This document shows, in pieces, positions 24,515 to 33,855 of a DNA stretch of 38,201 nucleotides. The DNA lies in the NCBI RefSeq assembly GCF_009912395.1, contig NZ_WNDO01000038.1, forward strand, positions 1-38,201, in the 5' to 3' direction. Source of the DNA: Luteibacter sp. (GTDB lineage: Bacteria; Pseudomonadota; Gammaproteobacteria; Xanthomonadales; Rhodanobacteraceae). The notes under the pieces were generated by a model, which worked only from the letters and a program-made list of their open reading frames with translations, searched no databases and was not told the DNA's origin. A program made the position numbers and the translations under genes. Position 1 is the stretch's first letter. The number at the start of each line of letters is the position of its first letter.

Positions 24515-25201
24515 TCAGACCATGCCGAGCGAGGCCATGGACACGGTCTCGCCGTCGCCGATCACCAGGTGGTCGAGCACGCGGATGTCGATCAGCGCCA
24601 AGGTATCGACCAGCAGGCGCGTGATGTCGCGATCGGCCCGGCTGGGCTCGGCCACGCCGGACGGATGGTTGTGGGCGAGGATCACCGCGCTGGCGTGGTG
24701 GCGCAGGCAGGCGCGGACGACTTCGCGGGGATACACGCTGGCCGCATCGATGGTGCCGCGGAACAGTTCCTCGTACGCGAGCACGCGGTTCCGGGTATCG
24801 AGGAACAGGCAGGCGAACACCTCCTGGCCCAGATGGCGCAGGCGAGCCTCCAGGTAGGCCGCGCTATCGGTGGGGGAGCGTATGCCCGGTCGCTCGCACA
24901 GGCCTTCGGCCAGCGAGCGGCGCGCCAGTTCCAGGGCGGCCACGATGCGGGCTCTCTTGACGGGGCCGACGCCGGCGACCCGCGGCATGTGGTCCGGATC
25001 CGCGAGCAGGCGGCCCAGGCTGCCCGCCTCGCCCAGCAACGCGCGAGCCGTCGCCACCGCGTCACGACCGGCCACGCCGCTGCCCAGCAACACGGCGACC
25101 AGCTCGGCGTCGGACAGCGCCGAGGCGCCATGGCGCAGCAGGCGCTCACGTGGGCGTTCGCTCTCCGGCCATTGGCGAATCGGCAATGTGGTGTAGGTCA
25201 T
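24515..25201 (-). CDS. radC: RadC-family JAB1/MPN-domain protein
   Basis: 228 residues. The N-terminal part (IRQWPESERPRERLLRHGASALSDAEL...GSG) is the usual RadC opening, followed by a helix-hairpin-helix (about 70-88, MPRVAGVGPVKRARI). The JAMM metal site comprises H177-N-H179-P-S-G and D190, with EELFRGTID upstream. The radC name comes from an E. coli allele later reassigned, so a DNA repair role is unproven. I use ATG 25201, which matches family length; ATG 25249 has a better ribosome binding site (GGGAG about 5 bases upstream) and would add 16 residues. It diverges from coaBC. Confidence 0.9.
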   Translation of the reverse strand: MTYTTLPIRQWPESERPRERLLRHGASALSDAELVAVLLGSGVAGRDAVATARALLGEAGSLGRLLADPDHMPRVAGVGPVKRARIVAALELARRSLAEGLCERPGIRSPTDSAAYLEARLRHLGQEVFACLFLDTRNRVLAYEELFRGTIDAASVYPREVVRACLRHHASAVILAHNHPSGVAEPSRADRDITRLLVDTLALIDIRVLDHLVIGDGETVSMASLGMV

Positions 25202-25403
25202 CGACGACACGGCGTCGCCGACTCCCCTAGGGGGGACATCCTGCTTCATGGGGGCTCCCTGGCGTGGTCTGACCGGACACCTTAGGCAGGCCATCGGGAG
25301 CCGACGATGGAAGGATTCTGAAAAACGCGATGTCGTCGCCCGGGACGGCCGTCGGGCGAAATCCGTTAAGCTAACCAGCCTTTCGAGCAAGCGCCGTTTC
25401 GCC

Positions 25404-26615
25404 ATGAGTCTTCGTCAGCGTCGCATCCTGATCGGCGTCACCGGTGGTATCGCCGCCTACAAGATTTGCGAACTCGTCCGCCGCCTGCGCGACCTCGATG
25501 CCGAGGTGCGTGTGGTGATGACGGAGGGCGCCACCCACTTCGTCACGCCCACGACCTTCCAGGCCTTGTCCGGTCAGCCCGTGCGCGTGAGCCTGTGGGA
25601 CGAGCAGGGCGAGGCCGCGATGGGGCATATCGAACTGGCCAAATGGGCCGAGCGCGTGTTGATCGCGCCCGCCAGCGCCGACACCATCGCCCGTCTCGCC
25701 CACGGTCACGCGGACGACTTGCTGAGTACCGTCGTGTTGGCGACCGCCGCCCCGGTCTACGTGGCGCCGGCGATGAACCAGCAGATGTGGGCCCATCCCG
25801 CCGTACAGGCCAATATCGGCATCTTGCGCGTGCGCGGCGTCGGTATCCTCGGCCCCGCGGACGGCGACCAGGCCTGCGGCGACATCGGGTCGGGCCGCAT
25901 GCTCGAACCGCACGACCTGCGCGACCTGCTGGTGGCCTCGTTCGGCGACCAGGTATTGCGCGGCCGCCGCGTGGTCGTCAGCGCGGGTCCCACGTACGAA
26001 GACATCGACCCGGTACGCTTCATCGGCAATCGCAGCTCCGGACGAATGGGCTTCGCGGTGGCCGCGGCCGCTCGCGATGCCGGTGCCGACGTAACGCTGG
26101 TGGCAGGCCCCGTGTCGCTGCCGACGCCGCCGGGTGTATCCCGCGTGGACGTGCGTAGCGCACGCCAGATGCACGACGCCGTGCTGGCCGCCTGCCATGG
26201 CAGCGATATCTATATCGGTGCGGCCGCGGTCGGCGACTATCGCCCGGCGGACATGGCCGACCACAAGCTCAAGAAAGTCGATGGCTCGCCCCTGCGGCTG
26301 GAGCTGACCGAGAACCCGGACATCATCGCGGCCCTGGCCGCGCTGCCGGCGCATCCCTTCCTCGTCGGCTTCGCCGCCGAGACGCGCGAGCTGACCAGCT
26401 ACGCGCAGGACAAGCTGCGCCGCAAGGGCCTGGACATGATCGCGGCCAACGAGGTCGGCCCCGGTAAGGGCTTCGAGGTGGCGGAGAACGCGCTGCACCT
26501 GTACTGGCAGGGCGGTGATCTCACGCTACCCACCCGGGCCAAGACCGAACTGGCGCGTCAGCTCATCGGGCACATCGCCGAACGTTTCCTTTCCGGCCAC
26601 GGACCGAACCCTTGA
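25404..26615 (+). CDS. coaBC: Bifunctional CoaBC (Dfp) of coenzyme A synthesis
   Basis: 403 residues. The N-terminal CoaC flavoprotein decarboxylase has [13 protein letters not shown], catalytic H75 in GHIELAKWA, the PAMNQQMW signature at 122-129 and C158 in [13 protein letters not shown]. The C-terminal CoaB ligase begins near 188 with [18 protein letters not shown] and contains NRSSGRMG and DHKLKKVDG. Together they join cysteine to 4'-phosphopantothenate and decarboxylate the product to 4'-phosphopantetheine. ATG 25404 gives the standard N-terminus; the upstream open frame overlaps the radC side and is rejected. It is the first gene of a coaBC-dut-algC string. Confidence 0.96.
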   Translation: MSLRQRRILIGVTGGIAAYKICELVRRLRDLDAEVRVVMTEGATHFVTPTTFQALSGQPVRVSLWDEQGEAAMGHIELAKWAERVLIAPASADTIARLAHGHADDLLSTVVLATAAPVYVAPAMNQQMWAHPAVQANIGILRVRGVGILGPADGDQACGDIGSGRMLEPHDLRDLLVASFGDQVLRGRRVVVSAGPTYEDIDPVRFIGNRSSGRMGFAVAAAARDAGADVTLVAGPVSLPTPPGVSRVDVRSARQMHDAVLAACHGSDIYIGAAAVGDYRPADMADHKLKKVDGSPLRLELTENPDIIAALAALPAHPFLVGFAAETRELTSYAQDKLRRKGLDMIAANEVGPGKGFEVAENALHLYWQGGDLTLPTRAKTELARQLIGHIAERFLSGHGPNP

Positions 26616-27067
26616 TCGACATCGAACTGAAAATCCTCGACCCTCGCCTGGGCGACAGCATCCCGCTTCCCGAGCCGGCCACGCCCGGCAGCGCCGGCAT
26701 GGACCTGCGCGCCGCGACCGACGCCCCGGTGACGCTCGCCCCTGGCGAGAGCCTGCTGGTGCCAACCGGCCTGGCCATCCATATCGGCGACCCGGGCTGG
26801 TGCGCGCTGATCGTTCCGCGCTCGGGCCTCGGCCACAAGCAGGGCCTGGTGATGGGCAACCTGGTCGGCGTGATCGACGCGGACTACCAGGGACCACTGA
26901 TGATTTCCTGCTGGAATCGCGGAAATGCGACCGTGACCATCGCGCCGGGTGACCGGATTGCGCAACTATTGCTCGTGCCGGTAGGCCGCGCGCGTCTGCG
27001 CGTGGTAAACGAATTCCAGCCGTCGCAGCGGGGCGAAGGCGGGTTCGGTTCGACCGGCGTAGGTTGA
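26612..27067 (+). CDS. dut: dUTPase Dut
   Basis: 151 residues of the trimeric dUTPase that cleaves dUTP to dUMP and pyrophosphate. All five motifs are visible: [38 protein letters not shown] and [10 protein letters not shown]. The start appears to be TTG 26612, whose last two bases open the coaBC stop (TTGA overlap); no ATG or GTG fits the family N-terminus ([11 protein letters not shown]). Expression therefore probably depends on coupled translation from coaBC. The next gene follows after 19 bases. Confidence 0.95.
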   Translation: MIDIELKILDPRLGDSIPLPEPATPGSAGMDLRAATDAPVTLAPGESLLVPTGLAIHIGDPGWCALIVPRSGLGHKQGLVMGNLVGVIDADYQGPLMISCWNRGNATVTIAPGDRIAQLLLVPVGRARLRVVNEFQPSQRGEGGFGSTGVG

Positions 27068-27086
27068 GACGACGACAAGGGGCAGC

Positions 27087-29423
27087 ATGGTTCGGAACAC
27101 GGGAGGGGTGGGGCGGAGACTCCGTATCGATCTGCGTCGCCTGCTGCCGCTGGCGGGCGCGACGCTGCTCATCGTCATCGGCCTGTTCTGTGCCTGGCAG
27201 GCCTGGCTCATTGCCGACAAGGAAAGCGCGGCGGAACGCACGCGCACCGCGCAGCGCGAGGCCGTGCAGGCTATCGCCGGCGTCGTGGGCTCCTATCAGT
27301 CGGCGTTTCGCAAGGCCATCGGCGACCCGGCGCTGGCCGTGATCCTGGACGACCACCCTGCCGTCGCGGCACGGCTGCGGCTGGCGTTGCCCCAGGCGCG
27401 CGCCGTCGATGTCTACGGGCCCGGTCTCGACGAGGTCGTCCATGCCGACTACCACGCCTTCGGCTACGCGAAGGCCGCCCAGCTCATGTCCGCCCTCGGT
27501 GCGGATCGTGCCGTCATGGCGTCCACCCTGCTGAACGGTGGCGAGCGCAGGCTGACCCTCGTGGAACCTGCGGGCGATATGACCGATCCCCGGGCATGGG
27601 TCTGGCTTGAATTCCCGTTCGACGAGATCCGCCAGCGATTCGAAGCCATGTCGCCGGCGGGTGGCCGACTGGAGCTGCATCAGGGGACGGATGGCACAGC
27701 ACTTCTGGTCCGCGGTTCGCGTTCGGCCGAGTTGGATGCGACGGGACAGGCGATCCCGGGAACGGCGTTGTCCGTCTTCGCCGCGATGCCGCGCGCATTC
27801 ATCGTGCTGCCCGACTCCACGCTCCTGGCGATCGTCGTCGCCCTGGTCGGCCTCGGTGCTGGCGGCTTCCTGCTCTGGCGTCTGGTTCACCTGCAACCCC
27901 TTCCCGAAGATGAGCCGGAGGAAGACATCCTCGTCGCCGATGTGACGCGCAAGCCCCGATTGCCTCCCGCACCATCGTCGGCGCCGGTGCTCGACGCGCC
28001 CGTCCTGCCGCCCGACGTGGGGAACCTTGCCCCGTCGCCGCTGGATCCGTCGATCTTCCGCGCCTACGACATTCGCGGCGTCGCGGGCACCTCGCTCTCG
28101 GTCGATACGGCTCGCTTGATCGGTCGCGCCATCGGCGCATTGATGAGGGAGCGCGGCCTGCACGAGATCGTGGTCGGTCGTGATGGCCGGCTGTCAGGCC
28201 CCGGGTTGTCCCATGCGCTCGCGGAAGGCCTGCAGGCGGCGGGCATCGATGTGATCGACATCGGTCCGGCGCCCACGCCGCTTGTTTACTTCGCAGCCTT
28301 CCATTTCGGTACCGGTTGCGCAGTGGCCGTGACCGCCAGCCACAATCCGGCCGATCACAACGGCTTCAAGATCGTGATCGGTGGCGAGACGCTATCCGGC
28401 GAGGCCATTGACGATCTGCGGCATCGCATCGTGCAGGGCGACCTGCCGGGCGATGGCCACGGCAGTTATCGCGAGCAGTCCGCGACCGAAGCCTATGTAT
28501 CGCGTGTCGTCGGCGACATTTCCGCCGAACGCAGGCTCAAGGTCGTGATCGACGCGGGCAATGGCATCGCCGGGGCAGTGGCGCCGCAGGTGCTCGAAGG
28601 TATCGGCTGCGAGGTGATGCCGCTGTTCTGCGACGTGGATGGCGGCTTCCCCAACCATCATCCCGATCCTTCCGACCCGCACAACCTGGTCGACCTTGTC
28701 GCGGCCGTGCGTACGACCGGTGCCGATATCGGCATCGCGTTCGATGGCGACGGCGATCGCATGGGGGTGGTGACGCACGAAGGCGAGATCGTGCCCGCGG
28801 ACCGGTTGCTGATGTTGTTCGCGCAGGATGTGCTGCTACGTAACCCGGGCGCCACGATCGTCTACGACGTGAAGTGCAGTGCCCATCTGCGCCCGGTGAT
28901 CCAGGAGGCCGCCGGCGTGCCGCTGATGTGGCGCACGGGTCATTCGCTGATCAAGGCGAAGATGCGCGAGACGGGTGCCGCGCTGGGTGGCGAGATGAGC
29001 GGCCATTTCTTCTTCGCCGATGGCAACCGCTGGTATGGCTTCGACGATGGCATCTATGCCGCCGCCCGCTTGCTGGAGATCCTGGCGGGCGATCCCGAAG
29101 AACGCACCGTCAGTGAACTGTTCGCCGACCTGCCGCATTCCCTGGCCACGCCGGAGCTTCGCCTGGCGATGACGGATGGCGAATCGCCCCGTTTCATGGC
29201 GTCGTTCCGCGAGCGTGCGGCCTTCGGCGACGCACGCGTGACGACGATCGACGGCGTCCGCGTCGATTGGCCGGATGGCTGGGGCCTTGTTCGGGCGTCC
29301 AACACGGAATCGGCGCTGGTCTTCCGTTTCGAGGCGAACGACGGCAAAGCGCTGGAACGCGTGAAAGAGGCGTTCCGCCAGCAGGTCCACGCTATTGATG
29401 GCGGACTGTCGCTGCCGTTCTGA
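27087..29423 (+). CDS. algC: Phosphomannomutase/phosphoglucomutase with membrane-anchored N-terminus
   Basis: 778 residues. The C-terminal 460 residues are an alpha-D-phosphohexomutase: phosphoserine S418 in VTASHNP, metal loop DGDGDR at 553-558, sugar loop GEMSGH at 635-640 and the phosphate-binding RASNTES near the end. It interconverts mannose- or glucose-6-phosphate and 1-phosphate for exopolysaccharide and LPS precursors. The N-terminal 320 residues add two membrane helices (about 19-42 and 244-266) enclosing a periplasmic domain of about 200 residues, then a Pro-rich linker. Long AlgC forms with such an extension occur in pseudomonads and xanthomonads; the sensor's ligand is unknown. 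AAGGGG precedes ATG 27087. Third gene of the coaBC-dut-algC group. Confidence 0.93.
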   Translation: MVRNTGGVGRRLRIDLRRLLPLAGATLLIVIGLFCAWQAWLIADKESAAERTRTAQREAVQAIAGVVGSYQSAFRKAIGDPALAVILDDHPAVAARLRLALPQARAVDVYGPGLDEVVHADYHAFGYAKAAQLMSALGADRAVMASTLLNGGERRLTLVEPAGDMTDPRAWVWLEFPFDEIRQRFEAMSPAGGRLELHQGTDGTALLVRGSRSAELDATGQAIPGTALSVFAAMPRAFIVLPDSTLLAIVVALVGLGAGGFLLWRLVHLQPLPEDEPEEDILVADVTRKPRLPPAPSSAPVLDAPVLPPDVGNLAPSPLDPSIFRAYDIRGVAGTSLSVDTARLIGRAIGALMRERGLHEIVVGRDGRLSGPGLSHALAEGLQAAGIDVIDIGPAPTPLVYFAAFHFGTGCAVAVTASHNPADHNGFKIVIGGETLSGEAIDDLRHRIVQGDLPGDGHGSYREQSATEAYVSRVVGDISAERRLKVVIDAGNGIAGAVAPQVLEGIGCEVMPLFCDVDGGFPNHHPDPSDPHNLVDLVAAVRTTGADIGIAFDGDGDRMGVVTHEGEIVPADRLLMLFAQDVLLRNPGATIVYDVKCSAHLRPVIQEAAGVPLMWRTGHSLIKAKMRETGAALGGEMSGHFFFADGNRWYGFDDGIYAAARLLEILAGDPEERTVSELFADLPHSLATPELRLAMTDGESPRFMASFRERAAFGDARVTTIDGVRVDWPDGWGLVRASNTESALVFRFEANDGKALERVKEAFRQQVHAIDGGLSLPF

Positions 29424-29426
29424 GTT

Positions 29427-30074
29427 CTACTGGCCGCCTTGGGACTGCGCGGCGGCCTTGGCGTCGCGATAGTGCTGCAACTGCGCATCCATGCCGGCCT
29501 TCGCCGCATCCTTGGCCGCCTGCTGGCGCTGGAGCGTGGTGCGTAGTCCGCTCACCGTGCCTTGCTGGTCCGCGATGCGCTGCTTCAGATAGGGCGGGAC
29601 CGGCTGCTTGGCGCGCTCGATATCGGCAGCCCGGCTGAGCAGGTCCGCCAGGGCTTTTTCCTGGCCTTGCAGGTTGAGGCGTGTGGTGCGCGCGGCCTGT
29701 TCGAAGTTGTCGACCTCCGCGTTCTTGGCCGCCGTGAACGAGGCTTCGTCGGGGTAGGCATTGAGCATCTGCGTGTCTTCGCGGCGCTGCTGCTCCAGGC
29801 GTTGCGCTTCCGCCGCCTTCTTGTCGGCGACCTTTCGCGCGGCCTCGCGCTCTTCCGGGGTGAGCTGCCGATCCACATGGCGTACGGTCATTCCCTGGGA
29901 ATTGACGACGTCATAGCCTGATTTGAGCGCGTCGGCCGTGAGGCTGTCGCTGAAGATCGGTGCGCCGGAGGCATCCTTCCAGCGGTAACGGGTGCCGTTG
30001 TTATTGTTCTGGGCGAGCACGACCGTGCCTGCGCACAACGCCGCTCCCGCCAGGATGTATCGTGCGAATCGCAT
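29427..30074 (-). CDS. DUF4124 domain periplasmic coiled-coil protein
   Basis: 215 residues. A signal peptide (MRFARYILAGAALCAGTVVLA) is followed by a DUF4124-like module (TRYRWKDASGAPIFSDSL). A long charged helical region of about 130 residues (EEREAARKVADKKAAEAQRLEQQRRED and onwards) is predicted coiled coil, ending Ala/Gln-rich. The start is fixed by AGGAGGGA 5 bases before ATG 30074. DUF4124 proteins are small envelope proteins without settled function. The gene converges on algC with only 3 bases between them. Confidence 0.85.
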   Translation of the reverse strand: MRFARYILAGAALCAGTVVLAQNNNNGTRYRWKDASGAPIFSDSLTADALKSGYDVVNSQGMTVRHVDRQLTPEEREAARKVADKKAAEAQRLEQQRREDTQMLNAYPDEASFTAAKNAEVDNFEQAARTTRLNLQGQEKALADLLSRAADIERAKQPVPPYLKQRIADQQGTVSGLRTTLQRQQAAKDAAKAGMDAQLQHYRDAKAAAQSQGGQ

Positions 30075-30172
30075 GGTGTTCCCTCCTGTGCCGGCAGTAT
30101 AGCCAGCACGGACGCAGCGACCATGCGCACGCGGCACATGCCACCTGCCGCGTGACACAGTCGCGCTTTTCG

Positions 30173-30820
30173 TCAGCCCTGCACGCCGTACTGCTCGCGA
30201 TAGGCCACGAGGCGTGCATGTTCGGCCGCGAGTTCGGGGCGTTCGCCCACGTAGGTGAGCACGTCGGCGAGGCTGGCGATGGCGATCACGGGGATGCCGA
30301 ACTGCGCCGAAACCTCCTGTGCGGCCGACAGCTCGCCCTGGCCGCGTTCCTGGCGATCCAGCGCGATCAGCACACCGGCCGGTTCGGCACCCTGTGCACG
30401 GATGAGCTCGAGCGATTCGCGCACGGCCGTGCCGGCGGTCATCACGTCGTCGACGATCAGCACCTTGCCCTTGAGCGGTGCGCCGACCAGCGTGCCGCCT
30501 TCGCCGTGGTCCTTGGCTTCCTTGCGGTTGTAGGCCCAAGGCACGTCGCGGTCCTGCGTGTCGGCCAGCGCGATGGCGGTGGCGGCCGCGAGCGCGATGC
30601 CCTTGTAGGCCGGACCAAACAGCATGTCGAAGGCGACGCCGGAGCGCGTGGCGGCCGCGGCGTAGGAGCGGCCCAGGCGAGCCAGCGCCGCACCGGAATC
30701 GATTCGGCCCATGTTGAAGAAGTACGGGCTGCTGCGACCGGATTTCAGCGTGAATTCGCCGAAACGCAGGACGTCGCGGGAAAGGGTCAGTTCGATGAAT
30801 TCGCGCTGGTAATCGTGCAC
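30173..30820 (-). CDS. pyrE: Orotate phosphoribosyltransferase PyrE
   Basis: 215 residues, closely resembling E. coli PyrE throughout ([52 protein letters not shown]). The PRPP-binding motif is [13 protein letters not shown]. It joins orotate and PRPP to make OMP in pyrimidine synthesis. The start must be GTG 30820 ([11 protein letters not shown]) because no ATG fits. That GTG comes one base after the stop of the upstream acetyltransferase gene and has no Shine-Dalgarno sequence, so translation is probably coupled. Confidence 0.95.
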   Translation of the reverse strand: MHDYQREFIELTLSRDVLRFGEFTLKSGRSSPYFFNMGRIDSGAALARLGRSYAAAATRSGVAFDMLFGPAYKGIALAAATAIALADTQDRDVPWAYNRKEAKDHGEGGTLVGAPLKGKVLIVDDVMTAGTAVRESLELIRAQGAEPAGVLIALDRQERGQGELSAAQEVSAQFGIPVIAIASLADVLTYVGERPELAAEHARLVAYREQYGVQG

Positions 30821-30821
30821 G

Positions 30822-31334
30822 TCAGGAGGTCTCTGGTGGATTCGATGGGGGCAGCGGCGACCACAGCACGCGCTGTGGTCCCGCCGATCCGACATGGTAC
30901 AGGGTGCCACTGTCCACGTAGCCCGCACGCGCATAGGCACGGATCGCGCCCTCGTTGCGCACGTTCACGGTGAGCAGGATACGCTTGCGGTCCGGATGGC
31001 GCCCGGCGACATAGCCGGCAATGGCGCCCAGCGCGTGCGTGCCCAGGCCGCGGCCCTGGTGGCGGGCGTCGATCAGGAAGCTGCGCAGCGCCACGGCGTC
31101 GACCGCCAGCGCATCGGCGGCGAGGGCGGCCGCCGTGCGATCGATGCGCACGTAGCCCACGACCTCGCCTTTCTCGAGTAGCGCCAGCGCCTCGCTGCCG
31201 GAGCATACGGCGACGTCGGCCAGCGAATCGGCCACCGTGCCGACGAAGATATCTTGCCCGGGCTGGACGGCAAGGGCGATCACGGCCTCGCGCAGCGACG
31301 CGTCGACGTGATGGACCTGCACGATATCGTTCAT
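30822..31334 (-). CDS. GNAT-family N-acetyltransferase upstream of pyrE
   Basis: 170 residues. The acetyl-CoA-binding segment [22 protein letters not shown] carries the Q/RxxGxG/A motif as QGRGLG, and the following [29 protein letters not shown] is the usual beta-5/alpha-4 region. Acceptor substrate is unknown. Its TGA stop is separated by a single base from the GTG of pyrE, so the pair forms a tight operon with translational coupling. The gene diverges from xth, with 72 bases between their starts. Confidence 0.85.
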   Translation of the reverse strand: MNDIVQVHHVDASLREAVIALAVQPGQDIFVGTVADSLADVAVCSGSEALALLEKGEVVGYVRIDRTAAALAADALAVDAVALRSFLIDARHQGRGLGTHALGAIAGYVAGRHPDRKRILLTVNVRNEGAIRAYARAGYVDSGTLYHVGSAGPQRVLWSPLPPSNPPETS

Positions 31335-31406
31335 CCGGCGATCCTACAGGAGGCCGGCGGCGCAAGCCGGTATCATGCGGCCTTCGACGTCGCAAAGAAG
31401 GTTCCC

Positions 31407-32177
31407 ATGCGCATCATCTCGCTGAACGCCAACGGCATCCGCTCGGCCGGTACCAAGGGCGTGTTCGACTGGCTCCGTAACCAGGAGGCTGACGTCGTCT
31501 GCCTTCAGGAGACCAAGGCGCAGGAATCGCAGCTCACCGACCCGATGTTCCGTCCGGACGGTCATCACTGCTTCTACCACGACGCCCGCAGCAAGAAGGG
31601 CTACAGCGGCGTGGCGATCTACTCGCGCCGCGAGCCCGACGAGGTGCGTACCTCGCTCGACCGCGAGGATTTCGACTGTGAAGGCCGCTACATCGAGGCC
31701 CGCTACGGCAACCTCAGCGTGGTGTCGTTCTACATCCCGTCCGGTTCGTCGGGCGACGAACGCCAGCAGTACAAGTTCCGCGTGATGGAATGGCTGACCC
31801 CGATCCTGCGCGAATGGGCCGCCAGCGGCCGTGACTACGTGCTGTGCGGCGACTGGAACATCGTGCACACGAAGAACGACATCAAAAACTGGTCCTCCAA
31901 CCAGAAGAACTCCGGCTGCCTGCCCGAAGAGCGCGCCTGGCTCGACCTGTTGTTCAACGAGATCGGCTGGGTCGACAGCTTCCGCGCGCTGAAGCCGGAC
32001 GCCGTGGAATACACCTGGTGGTCCAACCGCGGCCAGGCCCGCGCGAACAACGTGGGTTGGCGCATCGACTACCAGATCGTCACCCCGGGCCTGCGCGATC
32101 GCCTGCGTGACTGCTCGATCTACCGTGACGAGCGCTTCTCCGACCACGCGCCCTACACCGTGGATTACGCCGAGTGA
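31407..32177 (+). CDS. xth: Exodeoxyribonuclease III
   Basis: 256 residues of the exonuclease III/APE endonuclease fold. It has MRIISLNANGIRSA (N7), CLQETKAQ with metal-binding E35, CGDWNIVHT for the catalytic Asp-Asn pair, NNVGWRIDYQIV, and the terminal SDHAPYTVDY with the catalytic Asp-His. It cleaves 5' of abasic sites and degrades 3' ends in base excision repair. ATG 31407 is standard. A TATCAT -10-like hexamer lies about 35 bases upstream, without a clear -35. The stop overlaps the ampG start by 4 bases (GTGA). Confidence 0.95.
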   Translation: MRIISLNANGIRSAGTKGVFDWLRNQEADVVCLQETKAQESQLTDPMFRPDGHHCFYHDARSKKGYSGVAIYSRREPDEVRTSLDREDFDCEGRYIEARYGNLSVVSFYIPSGSSGDERQQYKFRVMEWLTPILREWAASGRDYVLCGDWNIVHTKNDIKNWSSNQKNSGCLPEERAWLDLLFNEIGWVDSFRALKPDAVEYTWWSNRGQARANNVGWRIDYQIVTPGLRDRLRDCSIYRDERFSDHAPYTVDYAE

Positions 32178-33487
32178 GCGAGGCGTCCGGAGTCGCCCGC
32201 TACAAGGGGCTGAGGGGCGCGGTCGCCGCGTTCTCCCAGCCTGGTGTGGTCACCCTGCTGTTTCTGGGCCTGGCCTCGGGGCTGCCGTTCCTGCTGGTGG
32301 GTAACACCCTGTCGGCTTGGCTGAAGGAATCCGGCGTGGACTACGGGGCCATCGGCCTCGCGAGCTACGTCACCTTCAGCTACAACTTCAAGTTCGTCTG
32401 GGCGCCGATGGTGGACAAGCTGCGCCTGCCGCTGTTCTGCCGGCTCGGACAACGCCGCGGCTGGCTGCTGTTCGCCCTCGTACTGCTGGCGGCGGGTTTG
32501 TTCGGCATGGCGATGATGCCGCCGACCGCGTCGCTGCAGCGCTTCGTGGCGATGACCCTGCTGGCGGCCTTCGCCGGCGCCACGATCGACATCGTGGTGG
32601 ACGCCTATCGCGTCGAGATCGCACCGCAGGAGGCGCAGGGCGCCCTCGCGGCCACCTACACCCTCGGCTATCGCCTTGGCCTTATCGCTGGTGGCGCGGG
32701 CATCCTCATCGTGGCGGACGCCGTGGGCTGGCAGCGTGGCTACATGGCGATCTGCGTCCTGCTGCTGATCCCGCTGGTCACCGTGCTCGTGGCCCGGGAG
32801 CCCGAACACCGCGTCCGCGAACGGGTGCCGCTACGCCAGGCGGTCCAGGAAAGCTTCATCGGCCCCTTCCGCGATTTCTTCTCGCGCTTCGGCTTCGGCC
32901 TGGCGCTGGGCCTGCTGCTCTTCGTCGCCCTGTTCCGGCTGCCGGACCAGATGCTGGGGGTCATGGCCTATCCGTTCTACCTGGATACCGGCTTCAGCAA
33001 GACGCAGATCGCCGAGGTCTCGAAGGTCTACGGCGTGATCGTGGGTATCGTCGGCGCCTTGCTGGGTGGCTGGGCCGTCAGCCGCTTCGAGATGCGCCGG
33101 CTCCTGGTGATCTCGGCCATCGGGGTGGCGGTCTCCAACATGCTCTACCTGTTGATGTCGCAGAACCCCGGCCAGACCTGGGCCTTCGTGGCCACCTTGT
33201 CAGGCGACAACTTCGCGCAGGGCTTCGCCGGCCCGGTGCTGGTGGCCTTCATGTCGTCGCTGGTCAATCGCAGCTTCACCGCGACGCAGTACGCCCTGCT
33301 CAGTTCGTTGGCCAACCTGCCCGGCAAGCTGATCGGTGGATTCTCGGGCTTCCTGGTCAAGGACTCAGGCTACCCGGCGCTGTTCGTGATCAGCACGGTG
33401 TCCATCGTGCCCACCCTGCTGGTGCTGGCCTGGATATGGAAGCGTGTGGCGGATCCGGAAAAATCCTTTCCAGTCAATGCGCCCTGA
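32174..33487 (+). CDS. ampG: AmpG-family muropeptide permease
   Basis: 437 residues, a major-facilitator-type inner-membrane transporter with about 12 hydrophobic helices. The AmpG family opening is visible: FLGLASGLPFLLVGNTLSAWLKESGVD, then NFKFVWAPMVDKL, AFAGATIDIVVDAYRVE and, late in the protein, FAGPVLVAFMSSLVNRSFTATQYALLSS. AmpG imports GlcNAc-anhydromuropeptides for cell-wall recycling and beta-lactamase signalling. The start is GTG 32174, overlapping the xth stop as GTGA. An anhydro-MurNAc kinase gene lies just downstream on the other strand, which supports the recycling role. Confidence 0.92.
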   Translation: MSEASGVARYKGLRGAVAAFSQPGVVTLLFLGLASGLPFLLVGNTLSAWLKESGVDYGAIGLASYVTFSYNFKFVWAPMVDKLRLPLFCRLGQRRGWLLFALVLLAAGLFGMAMMPPTASLQRFVAMTLLAAFAGATIDIVVDAYRVEIAPQEAQGALAATYTLGYRLGLIAGGAGILIVADAVGWQRGYMAICVLLLIPLVTVLVAREPEHRVRERVPLRQAVQESFIGPFRDFFSRFGFGLALGLLLFVALFRLPDQMLGVMAYPFYLDTGFSKTQIAEVSKVYGVIVGIVGALLGGWAVSRFEMRRLLVISAIGVAVSNMLYLLMSQNPGQTWAFVATLSGDNFAQGFAGPVLVAFMSSLVNRSFTATQYALLSSLANLPGKLIGGFSGFLVKDSGYPALFVISTVSIVPTLLVLAWIWKRVADPEKSFPVNAP

Positions 33488-33543
33488 CGGCAAATCTGTG
33501 TAAGATCGGCCACACAGGGGGCATGCGCGAGGAGGTAACGCAC

Positions 33544-33855
33544 GTGCCGGATATCGTGGTGCGACATATCGACGACCAGATGGCGGAGCGGATCAAGACG
33601 CTTGCCCGCGAACGCCGCTGGTCGATAAACGAAGTGATCCTGCACGCGTTGCGGCACGGGCTCGGCCTGGGCCCCAGCGACGCGTTCGGCGAGCTGTTGC
33701 TGGAGCCGGGCGACATCGCCCATCTCACCGGCGCATGGGATGCCAGCGAGCAGGCCGCGTTCCAGGAAGCACTGGCCGCGCTGTCGCAGGCGTCGCCCGA
33801 CGCCTTGCTGGTGCCTTCGCGCCCGTCGGCCAAGGCGACCGACGAGACGCTTTGA
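33544..33855 (+). CDS. Ribbon-helix-helix DNA-binding protein (Arc/FitA-like), no toxin partner
   Basis: 103 residues from GTG 33544. AGGAGGT lies 7 bases upstream and clearly selects this start over an in-frame ATG at 33523. The first 42 residues (PDIVVRHIDDQMAERIKTLA and RERRWSINEVILHAL) fit a ribbon-helix-helix fold like FitA/Arc: a short beta strand followed by two helices. The rest (EPGDIAHLTGAWDASEQAAFQEALAAL) is helical, as in antitoxin tails that wrap a PIN toxin. No toxin gene is adjacent: the next gene is anmK, whose stop codon abuts this one on the opposite strand. A stand-alone regulator is more likely. Confidence 0.75.
   Translation: MPDIVVRHIDDQMAERIKTLARERRWSINEVILHALRHGLGLGPSDAFGELLLEPGDIAHLTGAWDASEQAAFQEALAALSQASPDALLVPSRPSAKATDETL

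Noticed and set aside
26526-28163. 545-codon minus-strand frame across coaBC, dut and algC
   Set aside because: It runs antisense to three recognisable genes and has no domain.
32317-33482. Long plus-strand frame overlapping ampG and running into the RHH gene
   Set aside because: Arg/Pro/Gly-rich product in the wrong frame of ampG. Only the last 103 codons, after AGGAGGT and GTG 33544, are a real gene.
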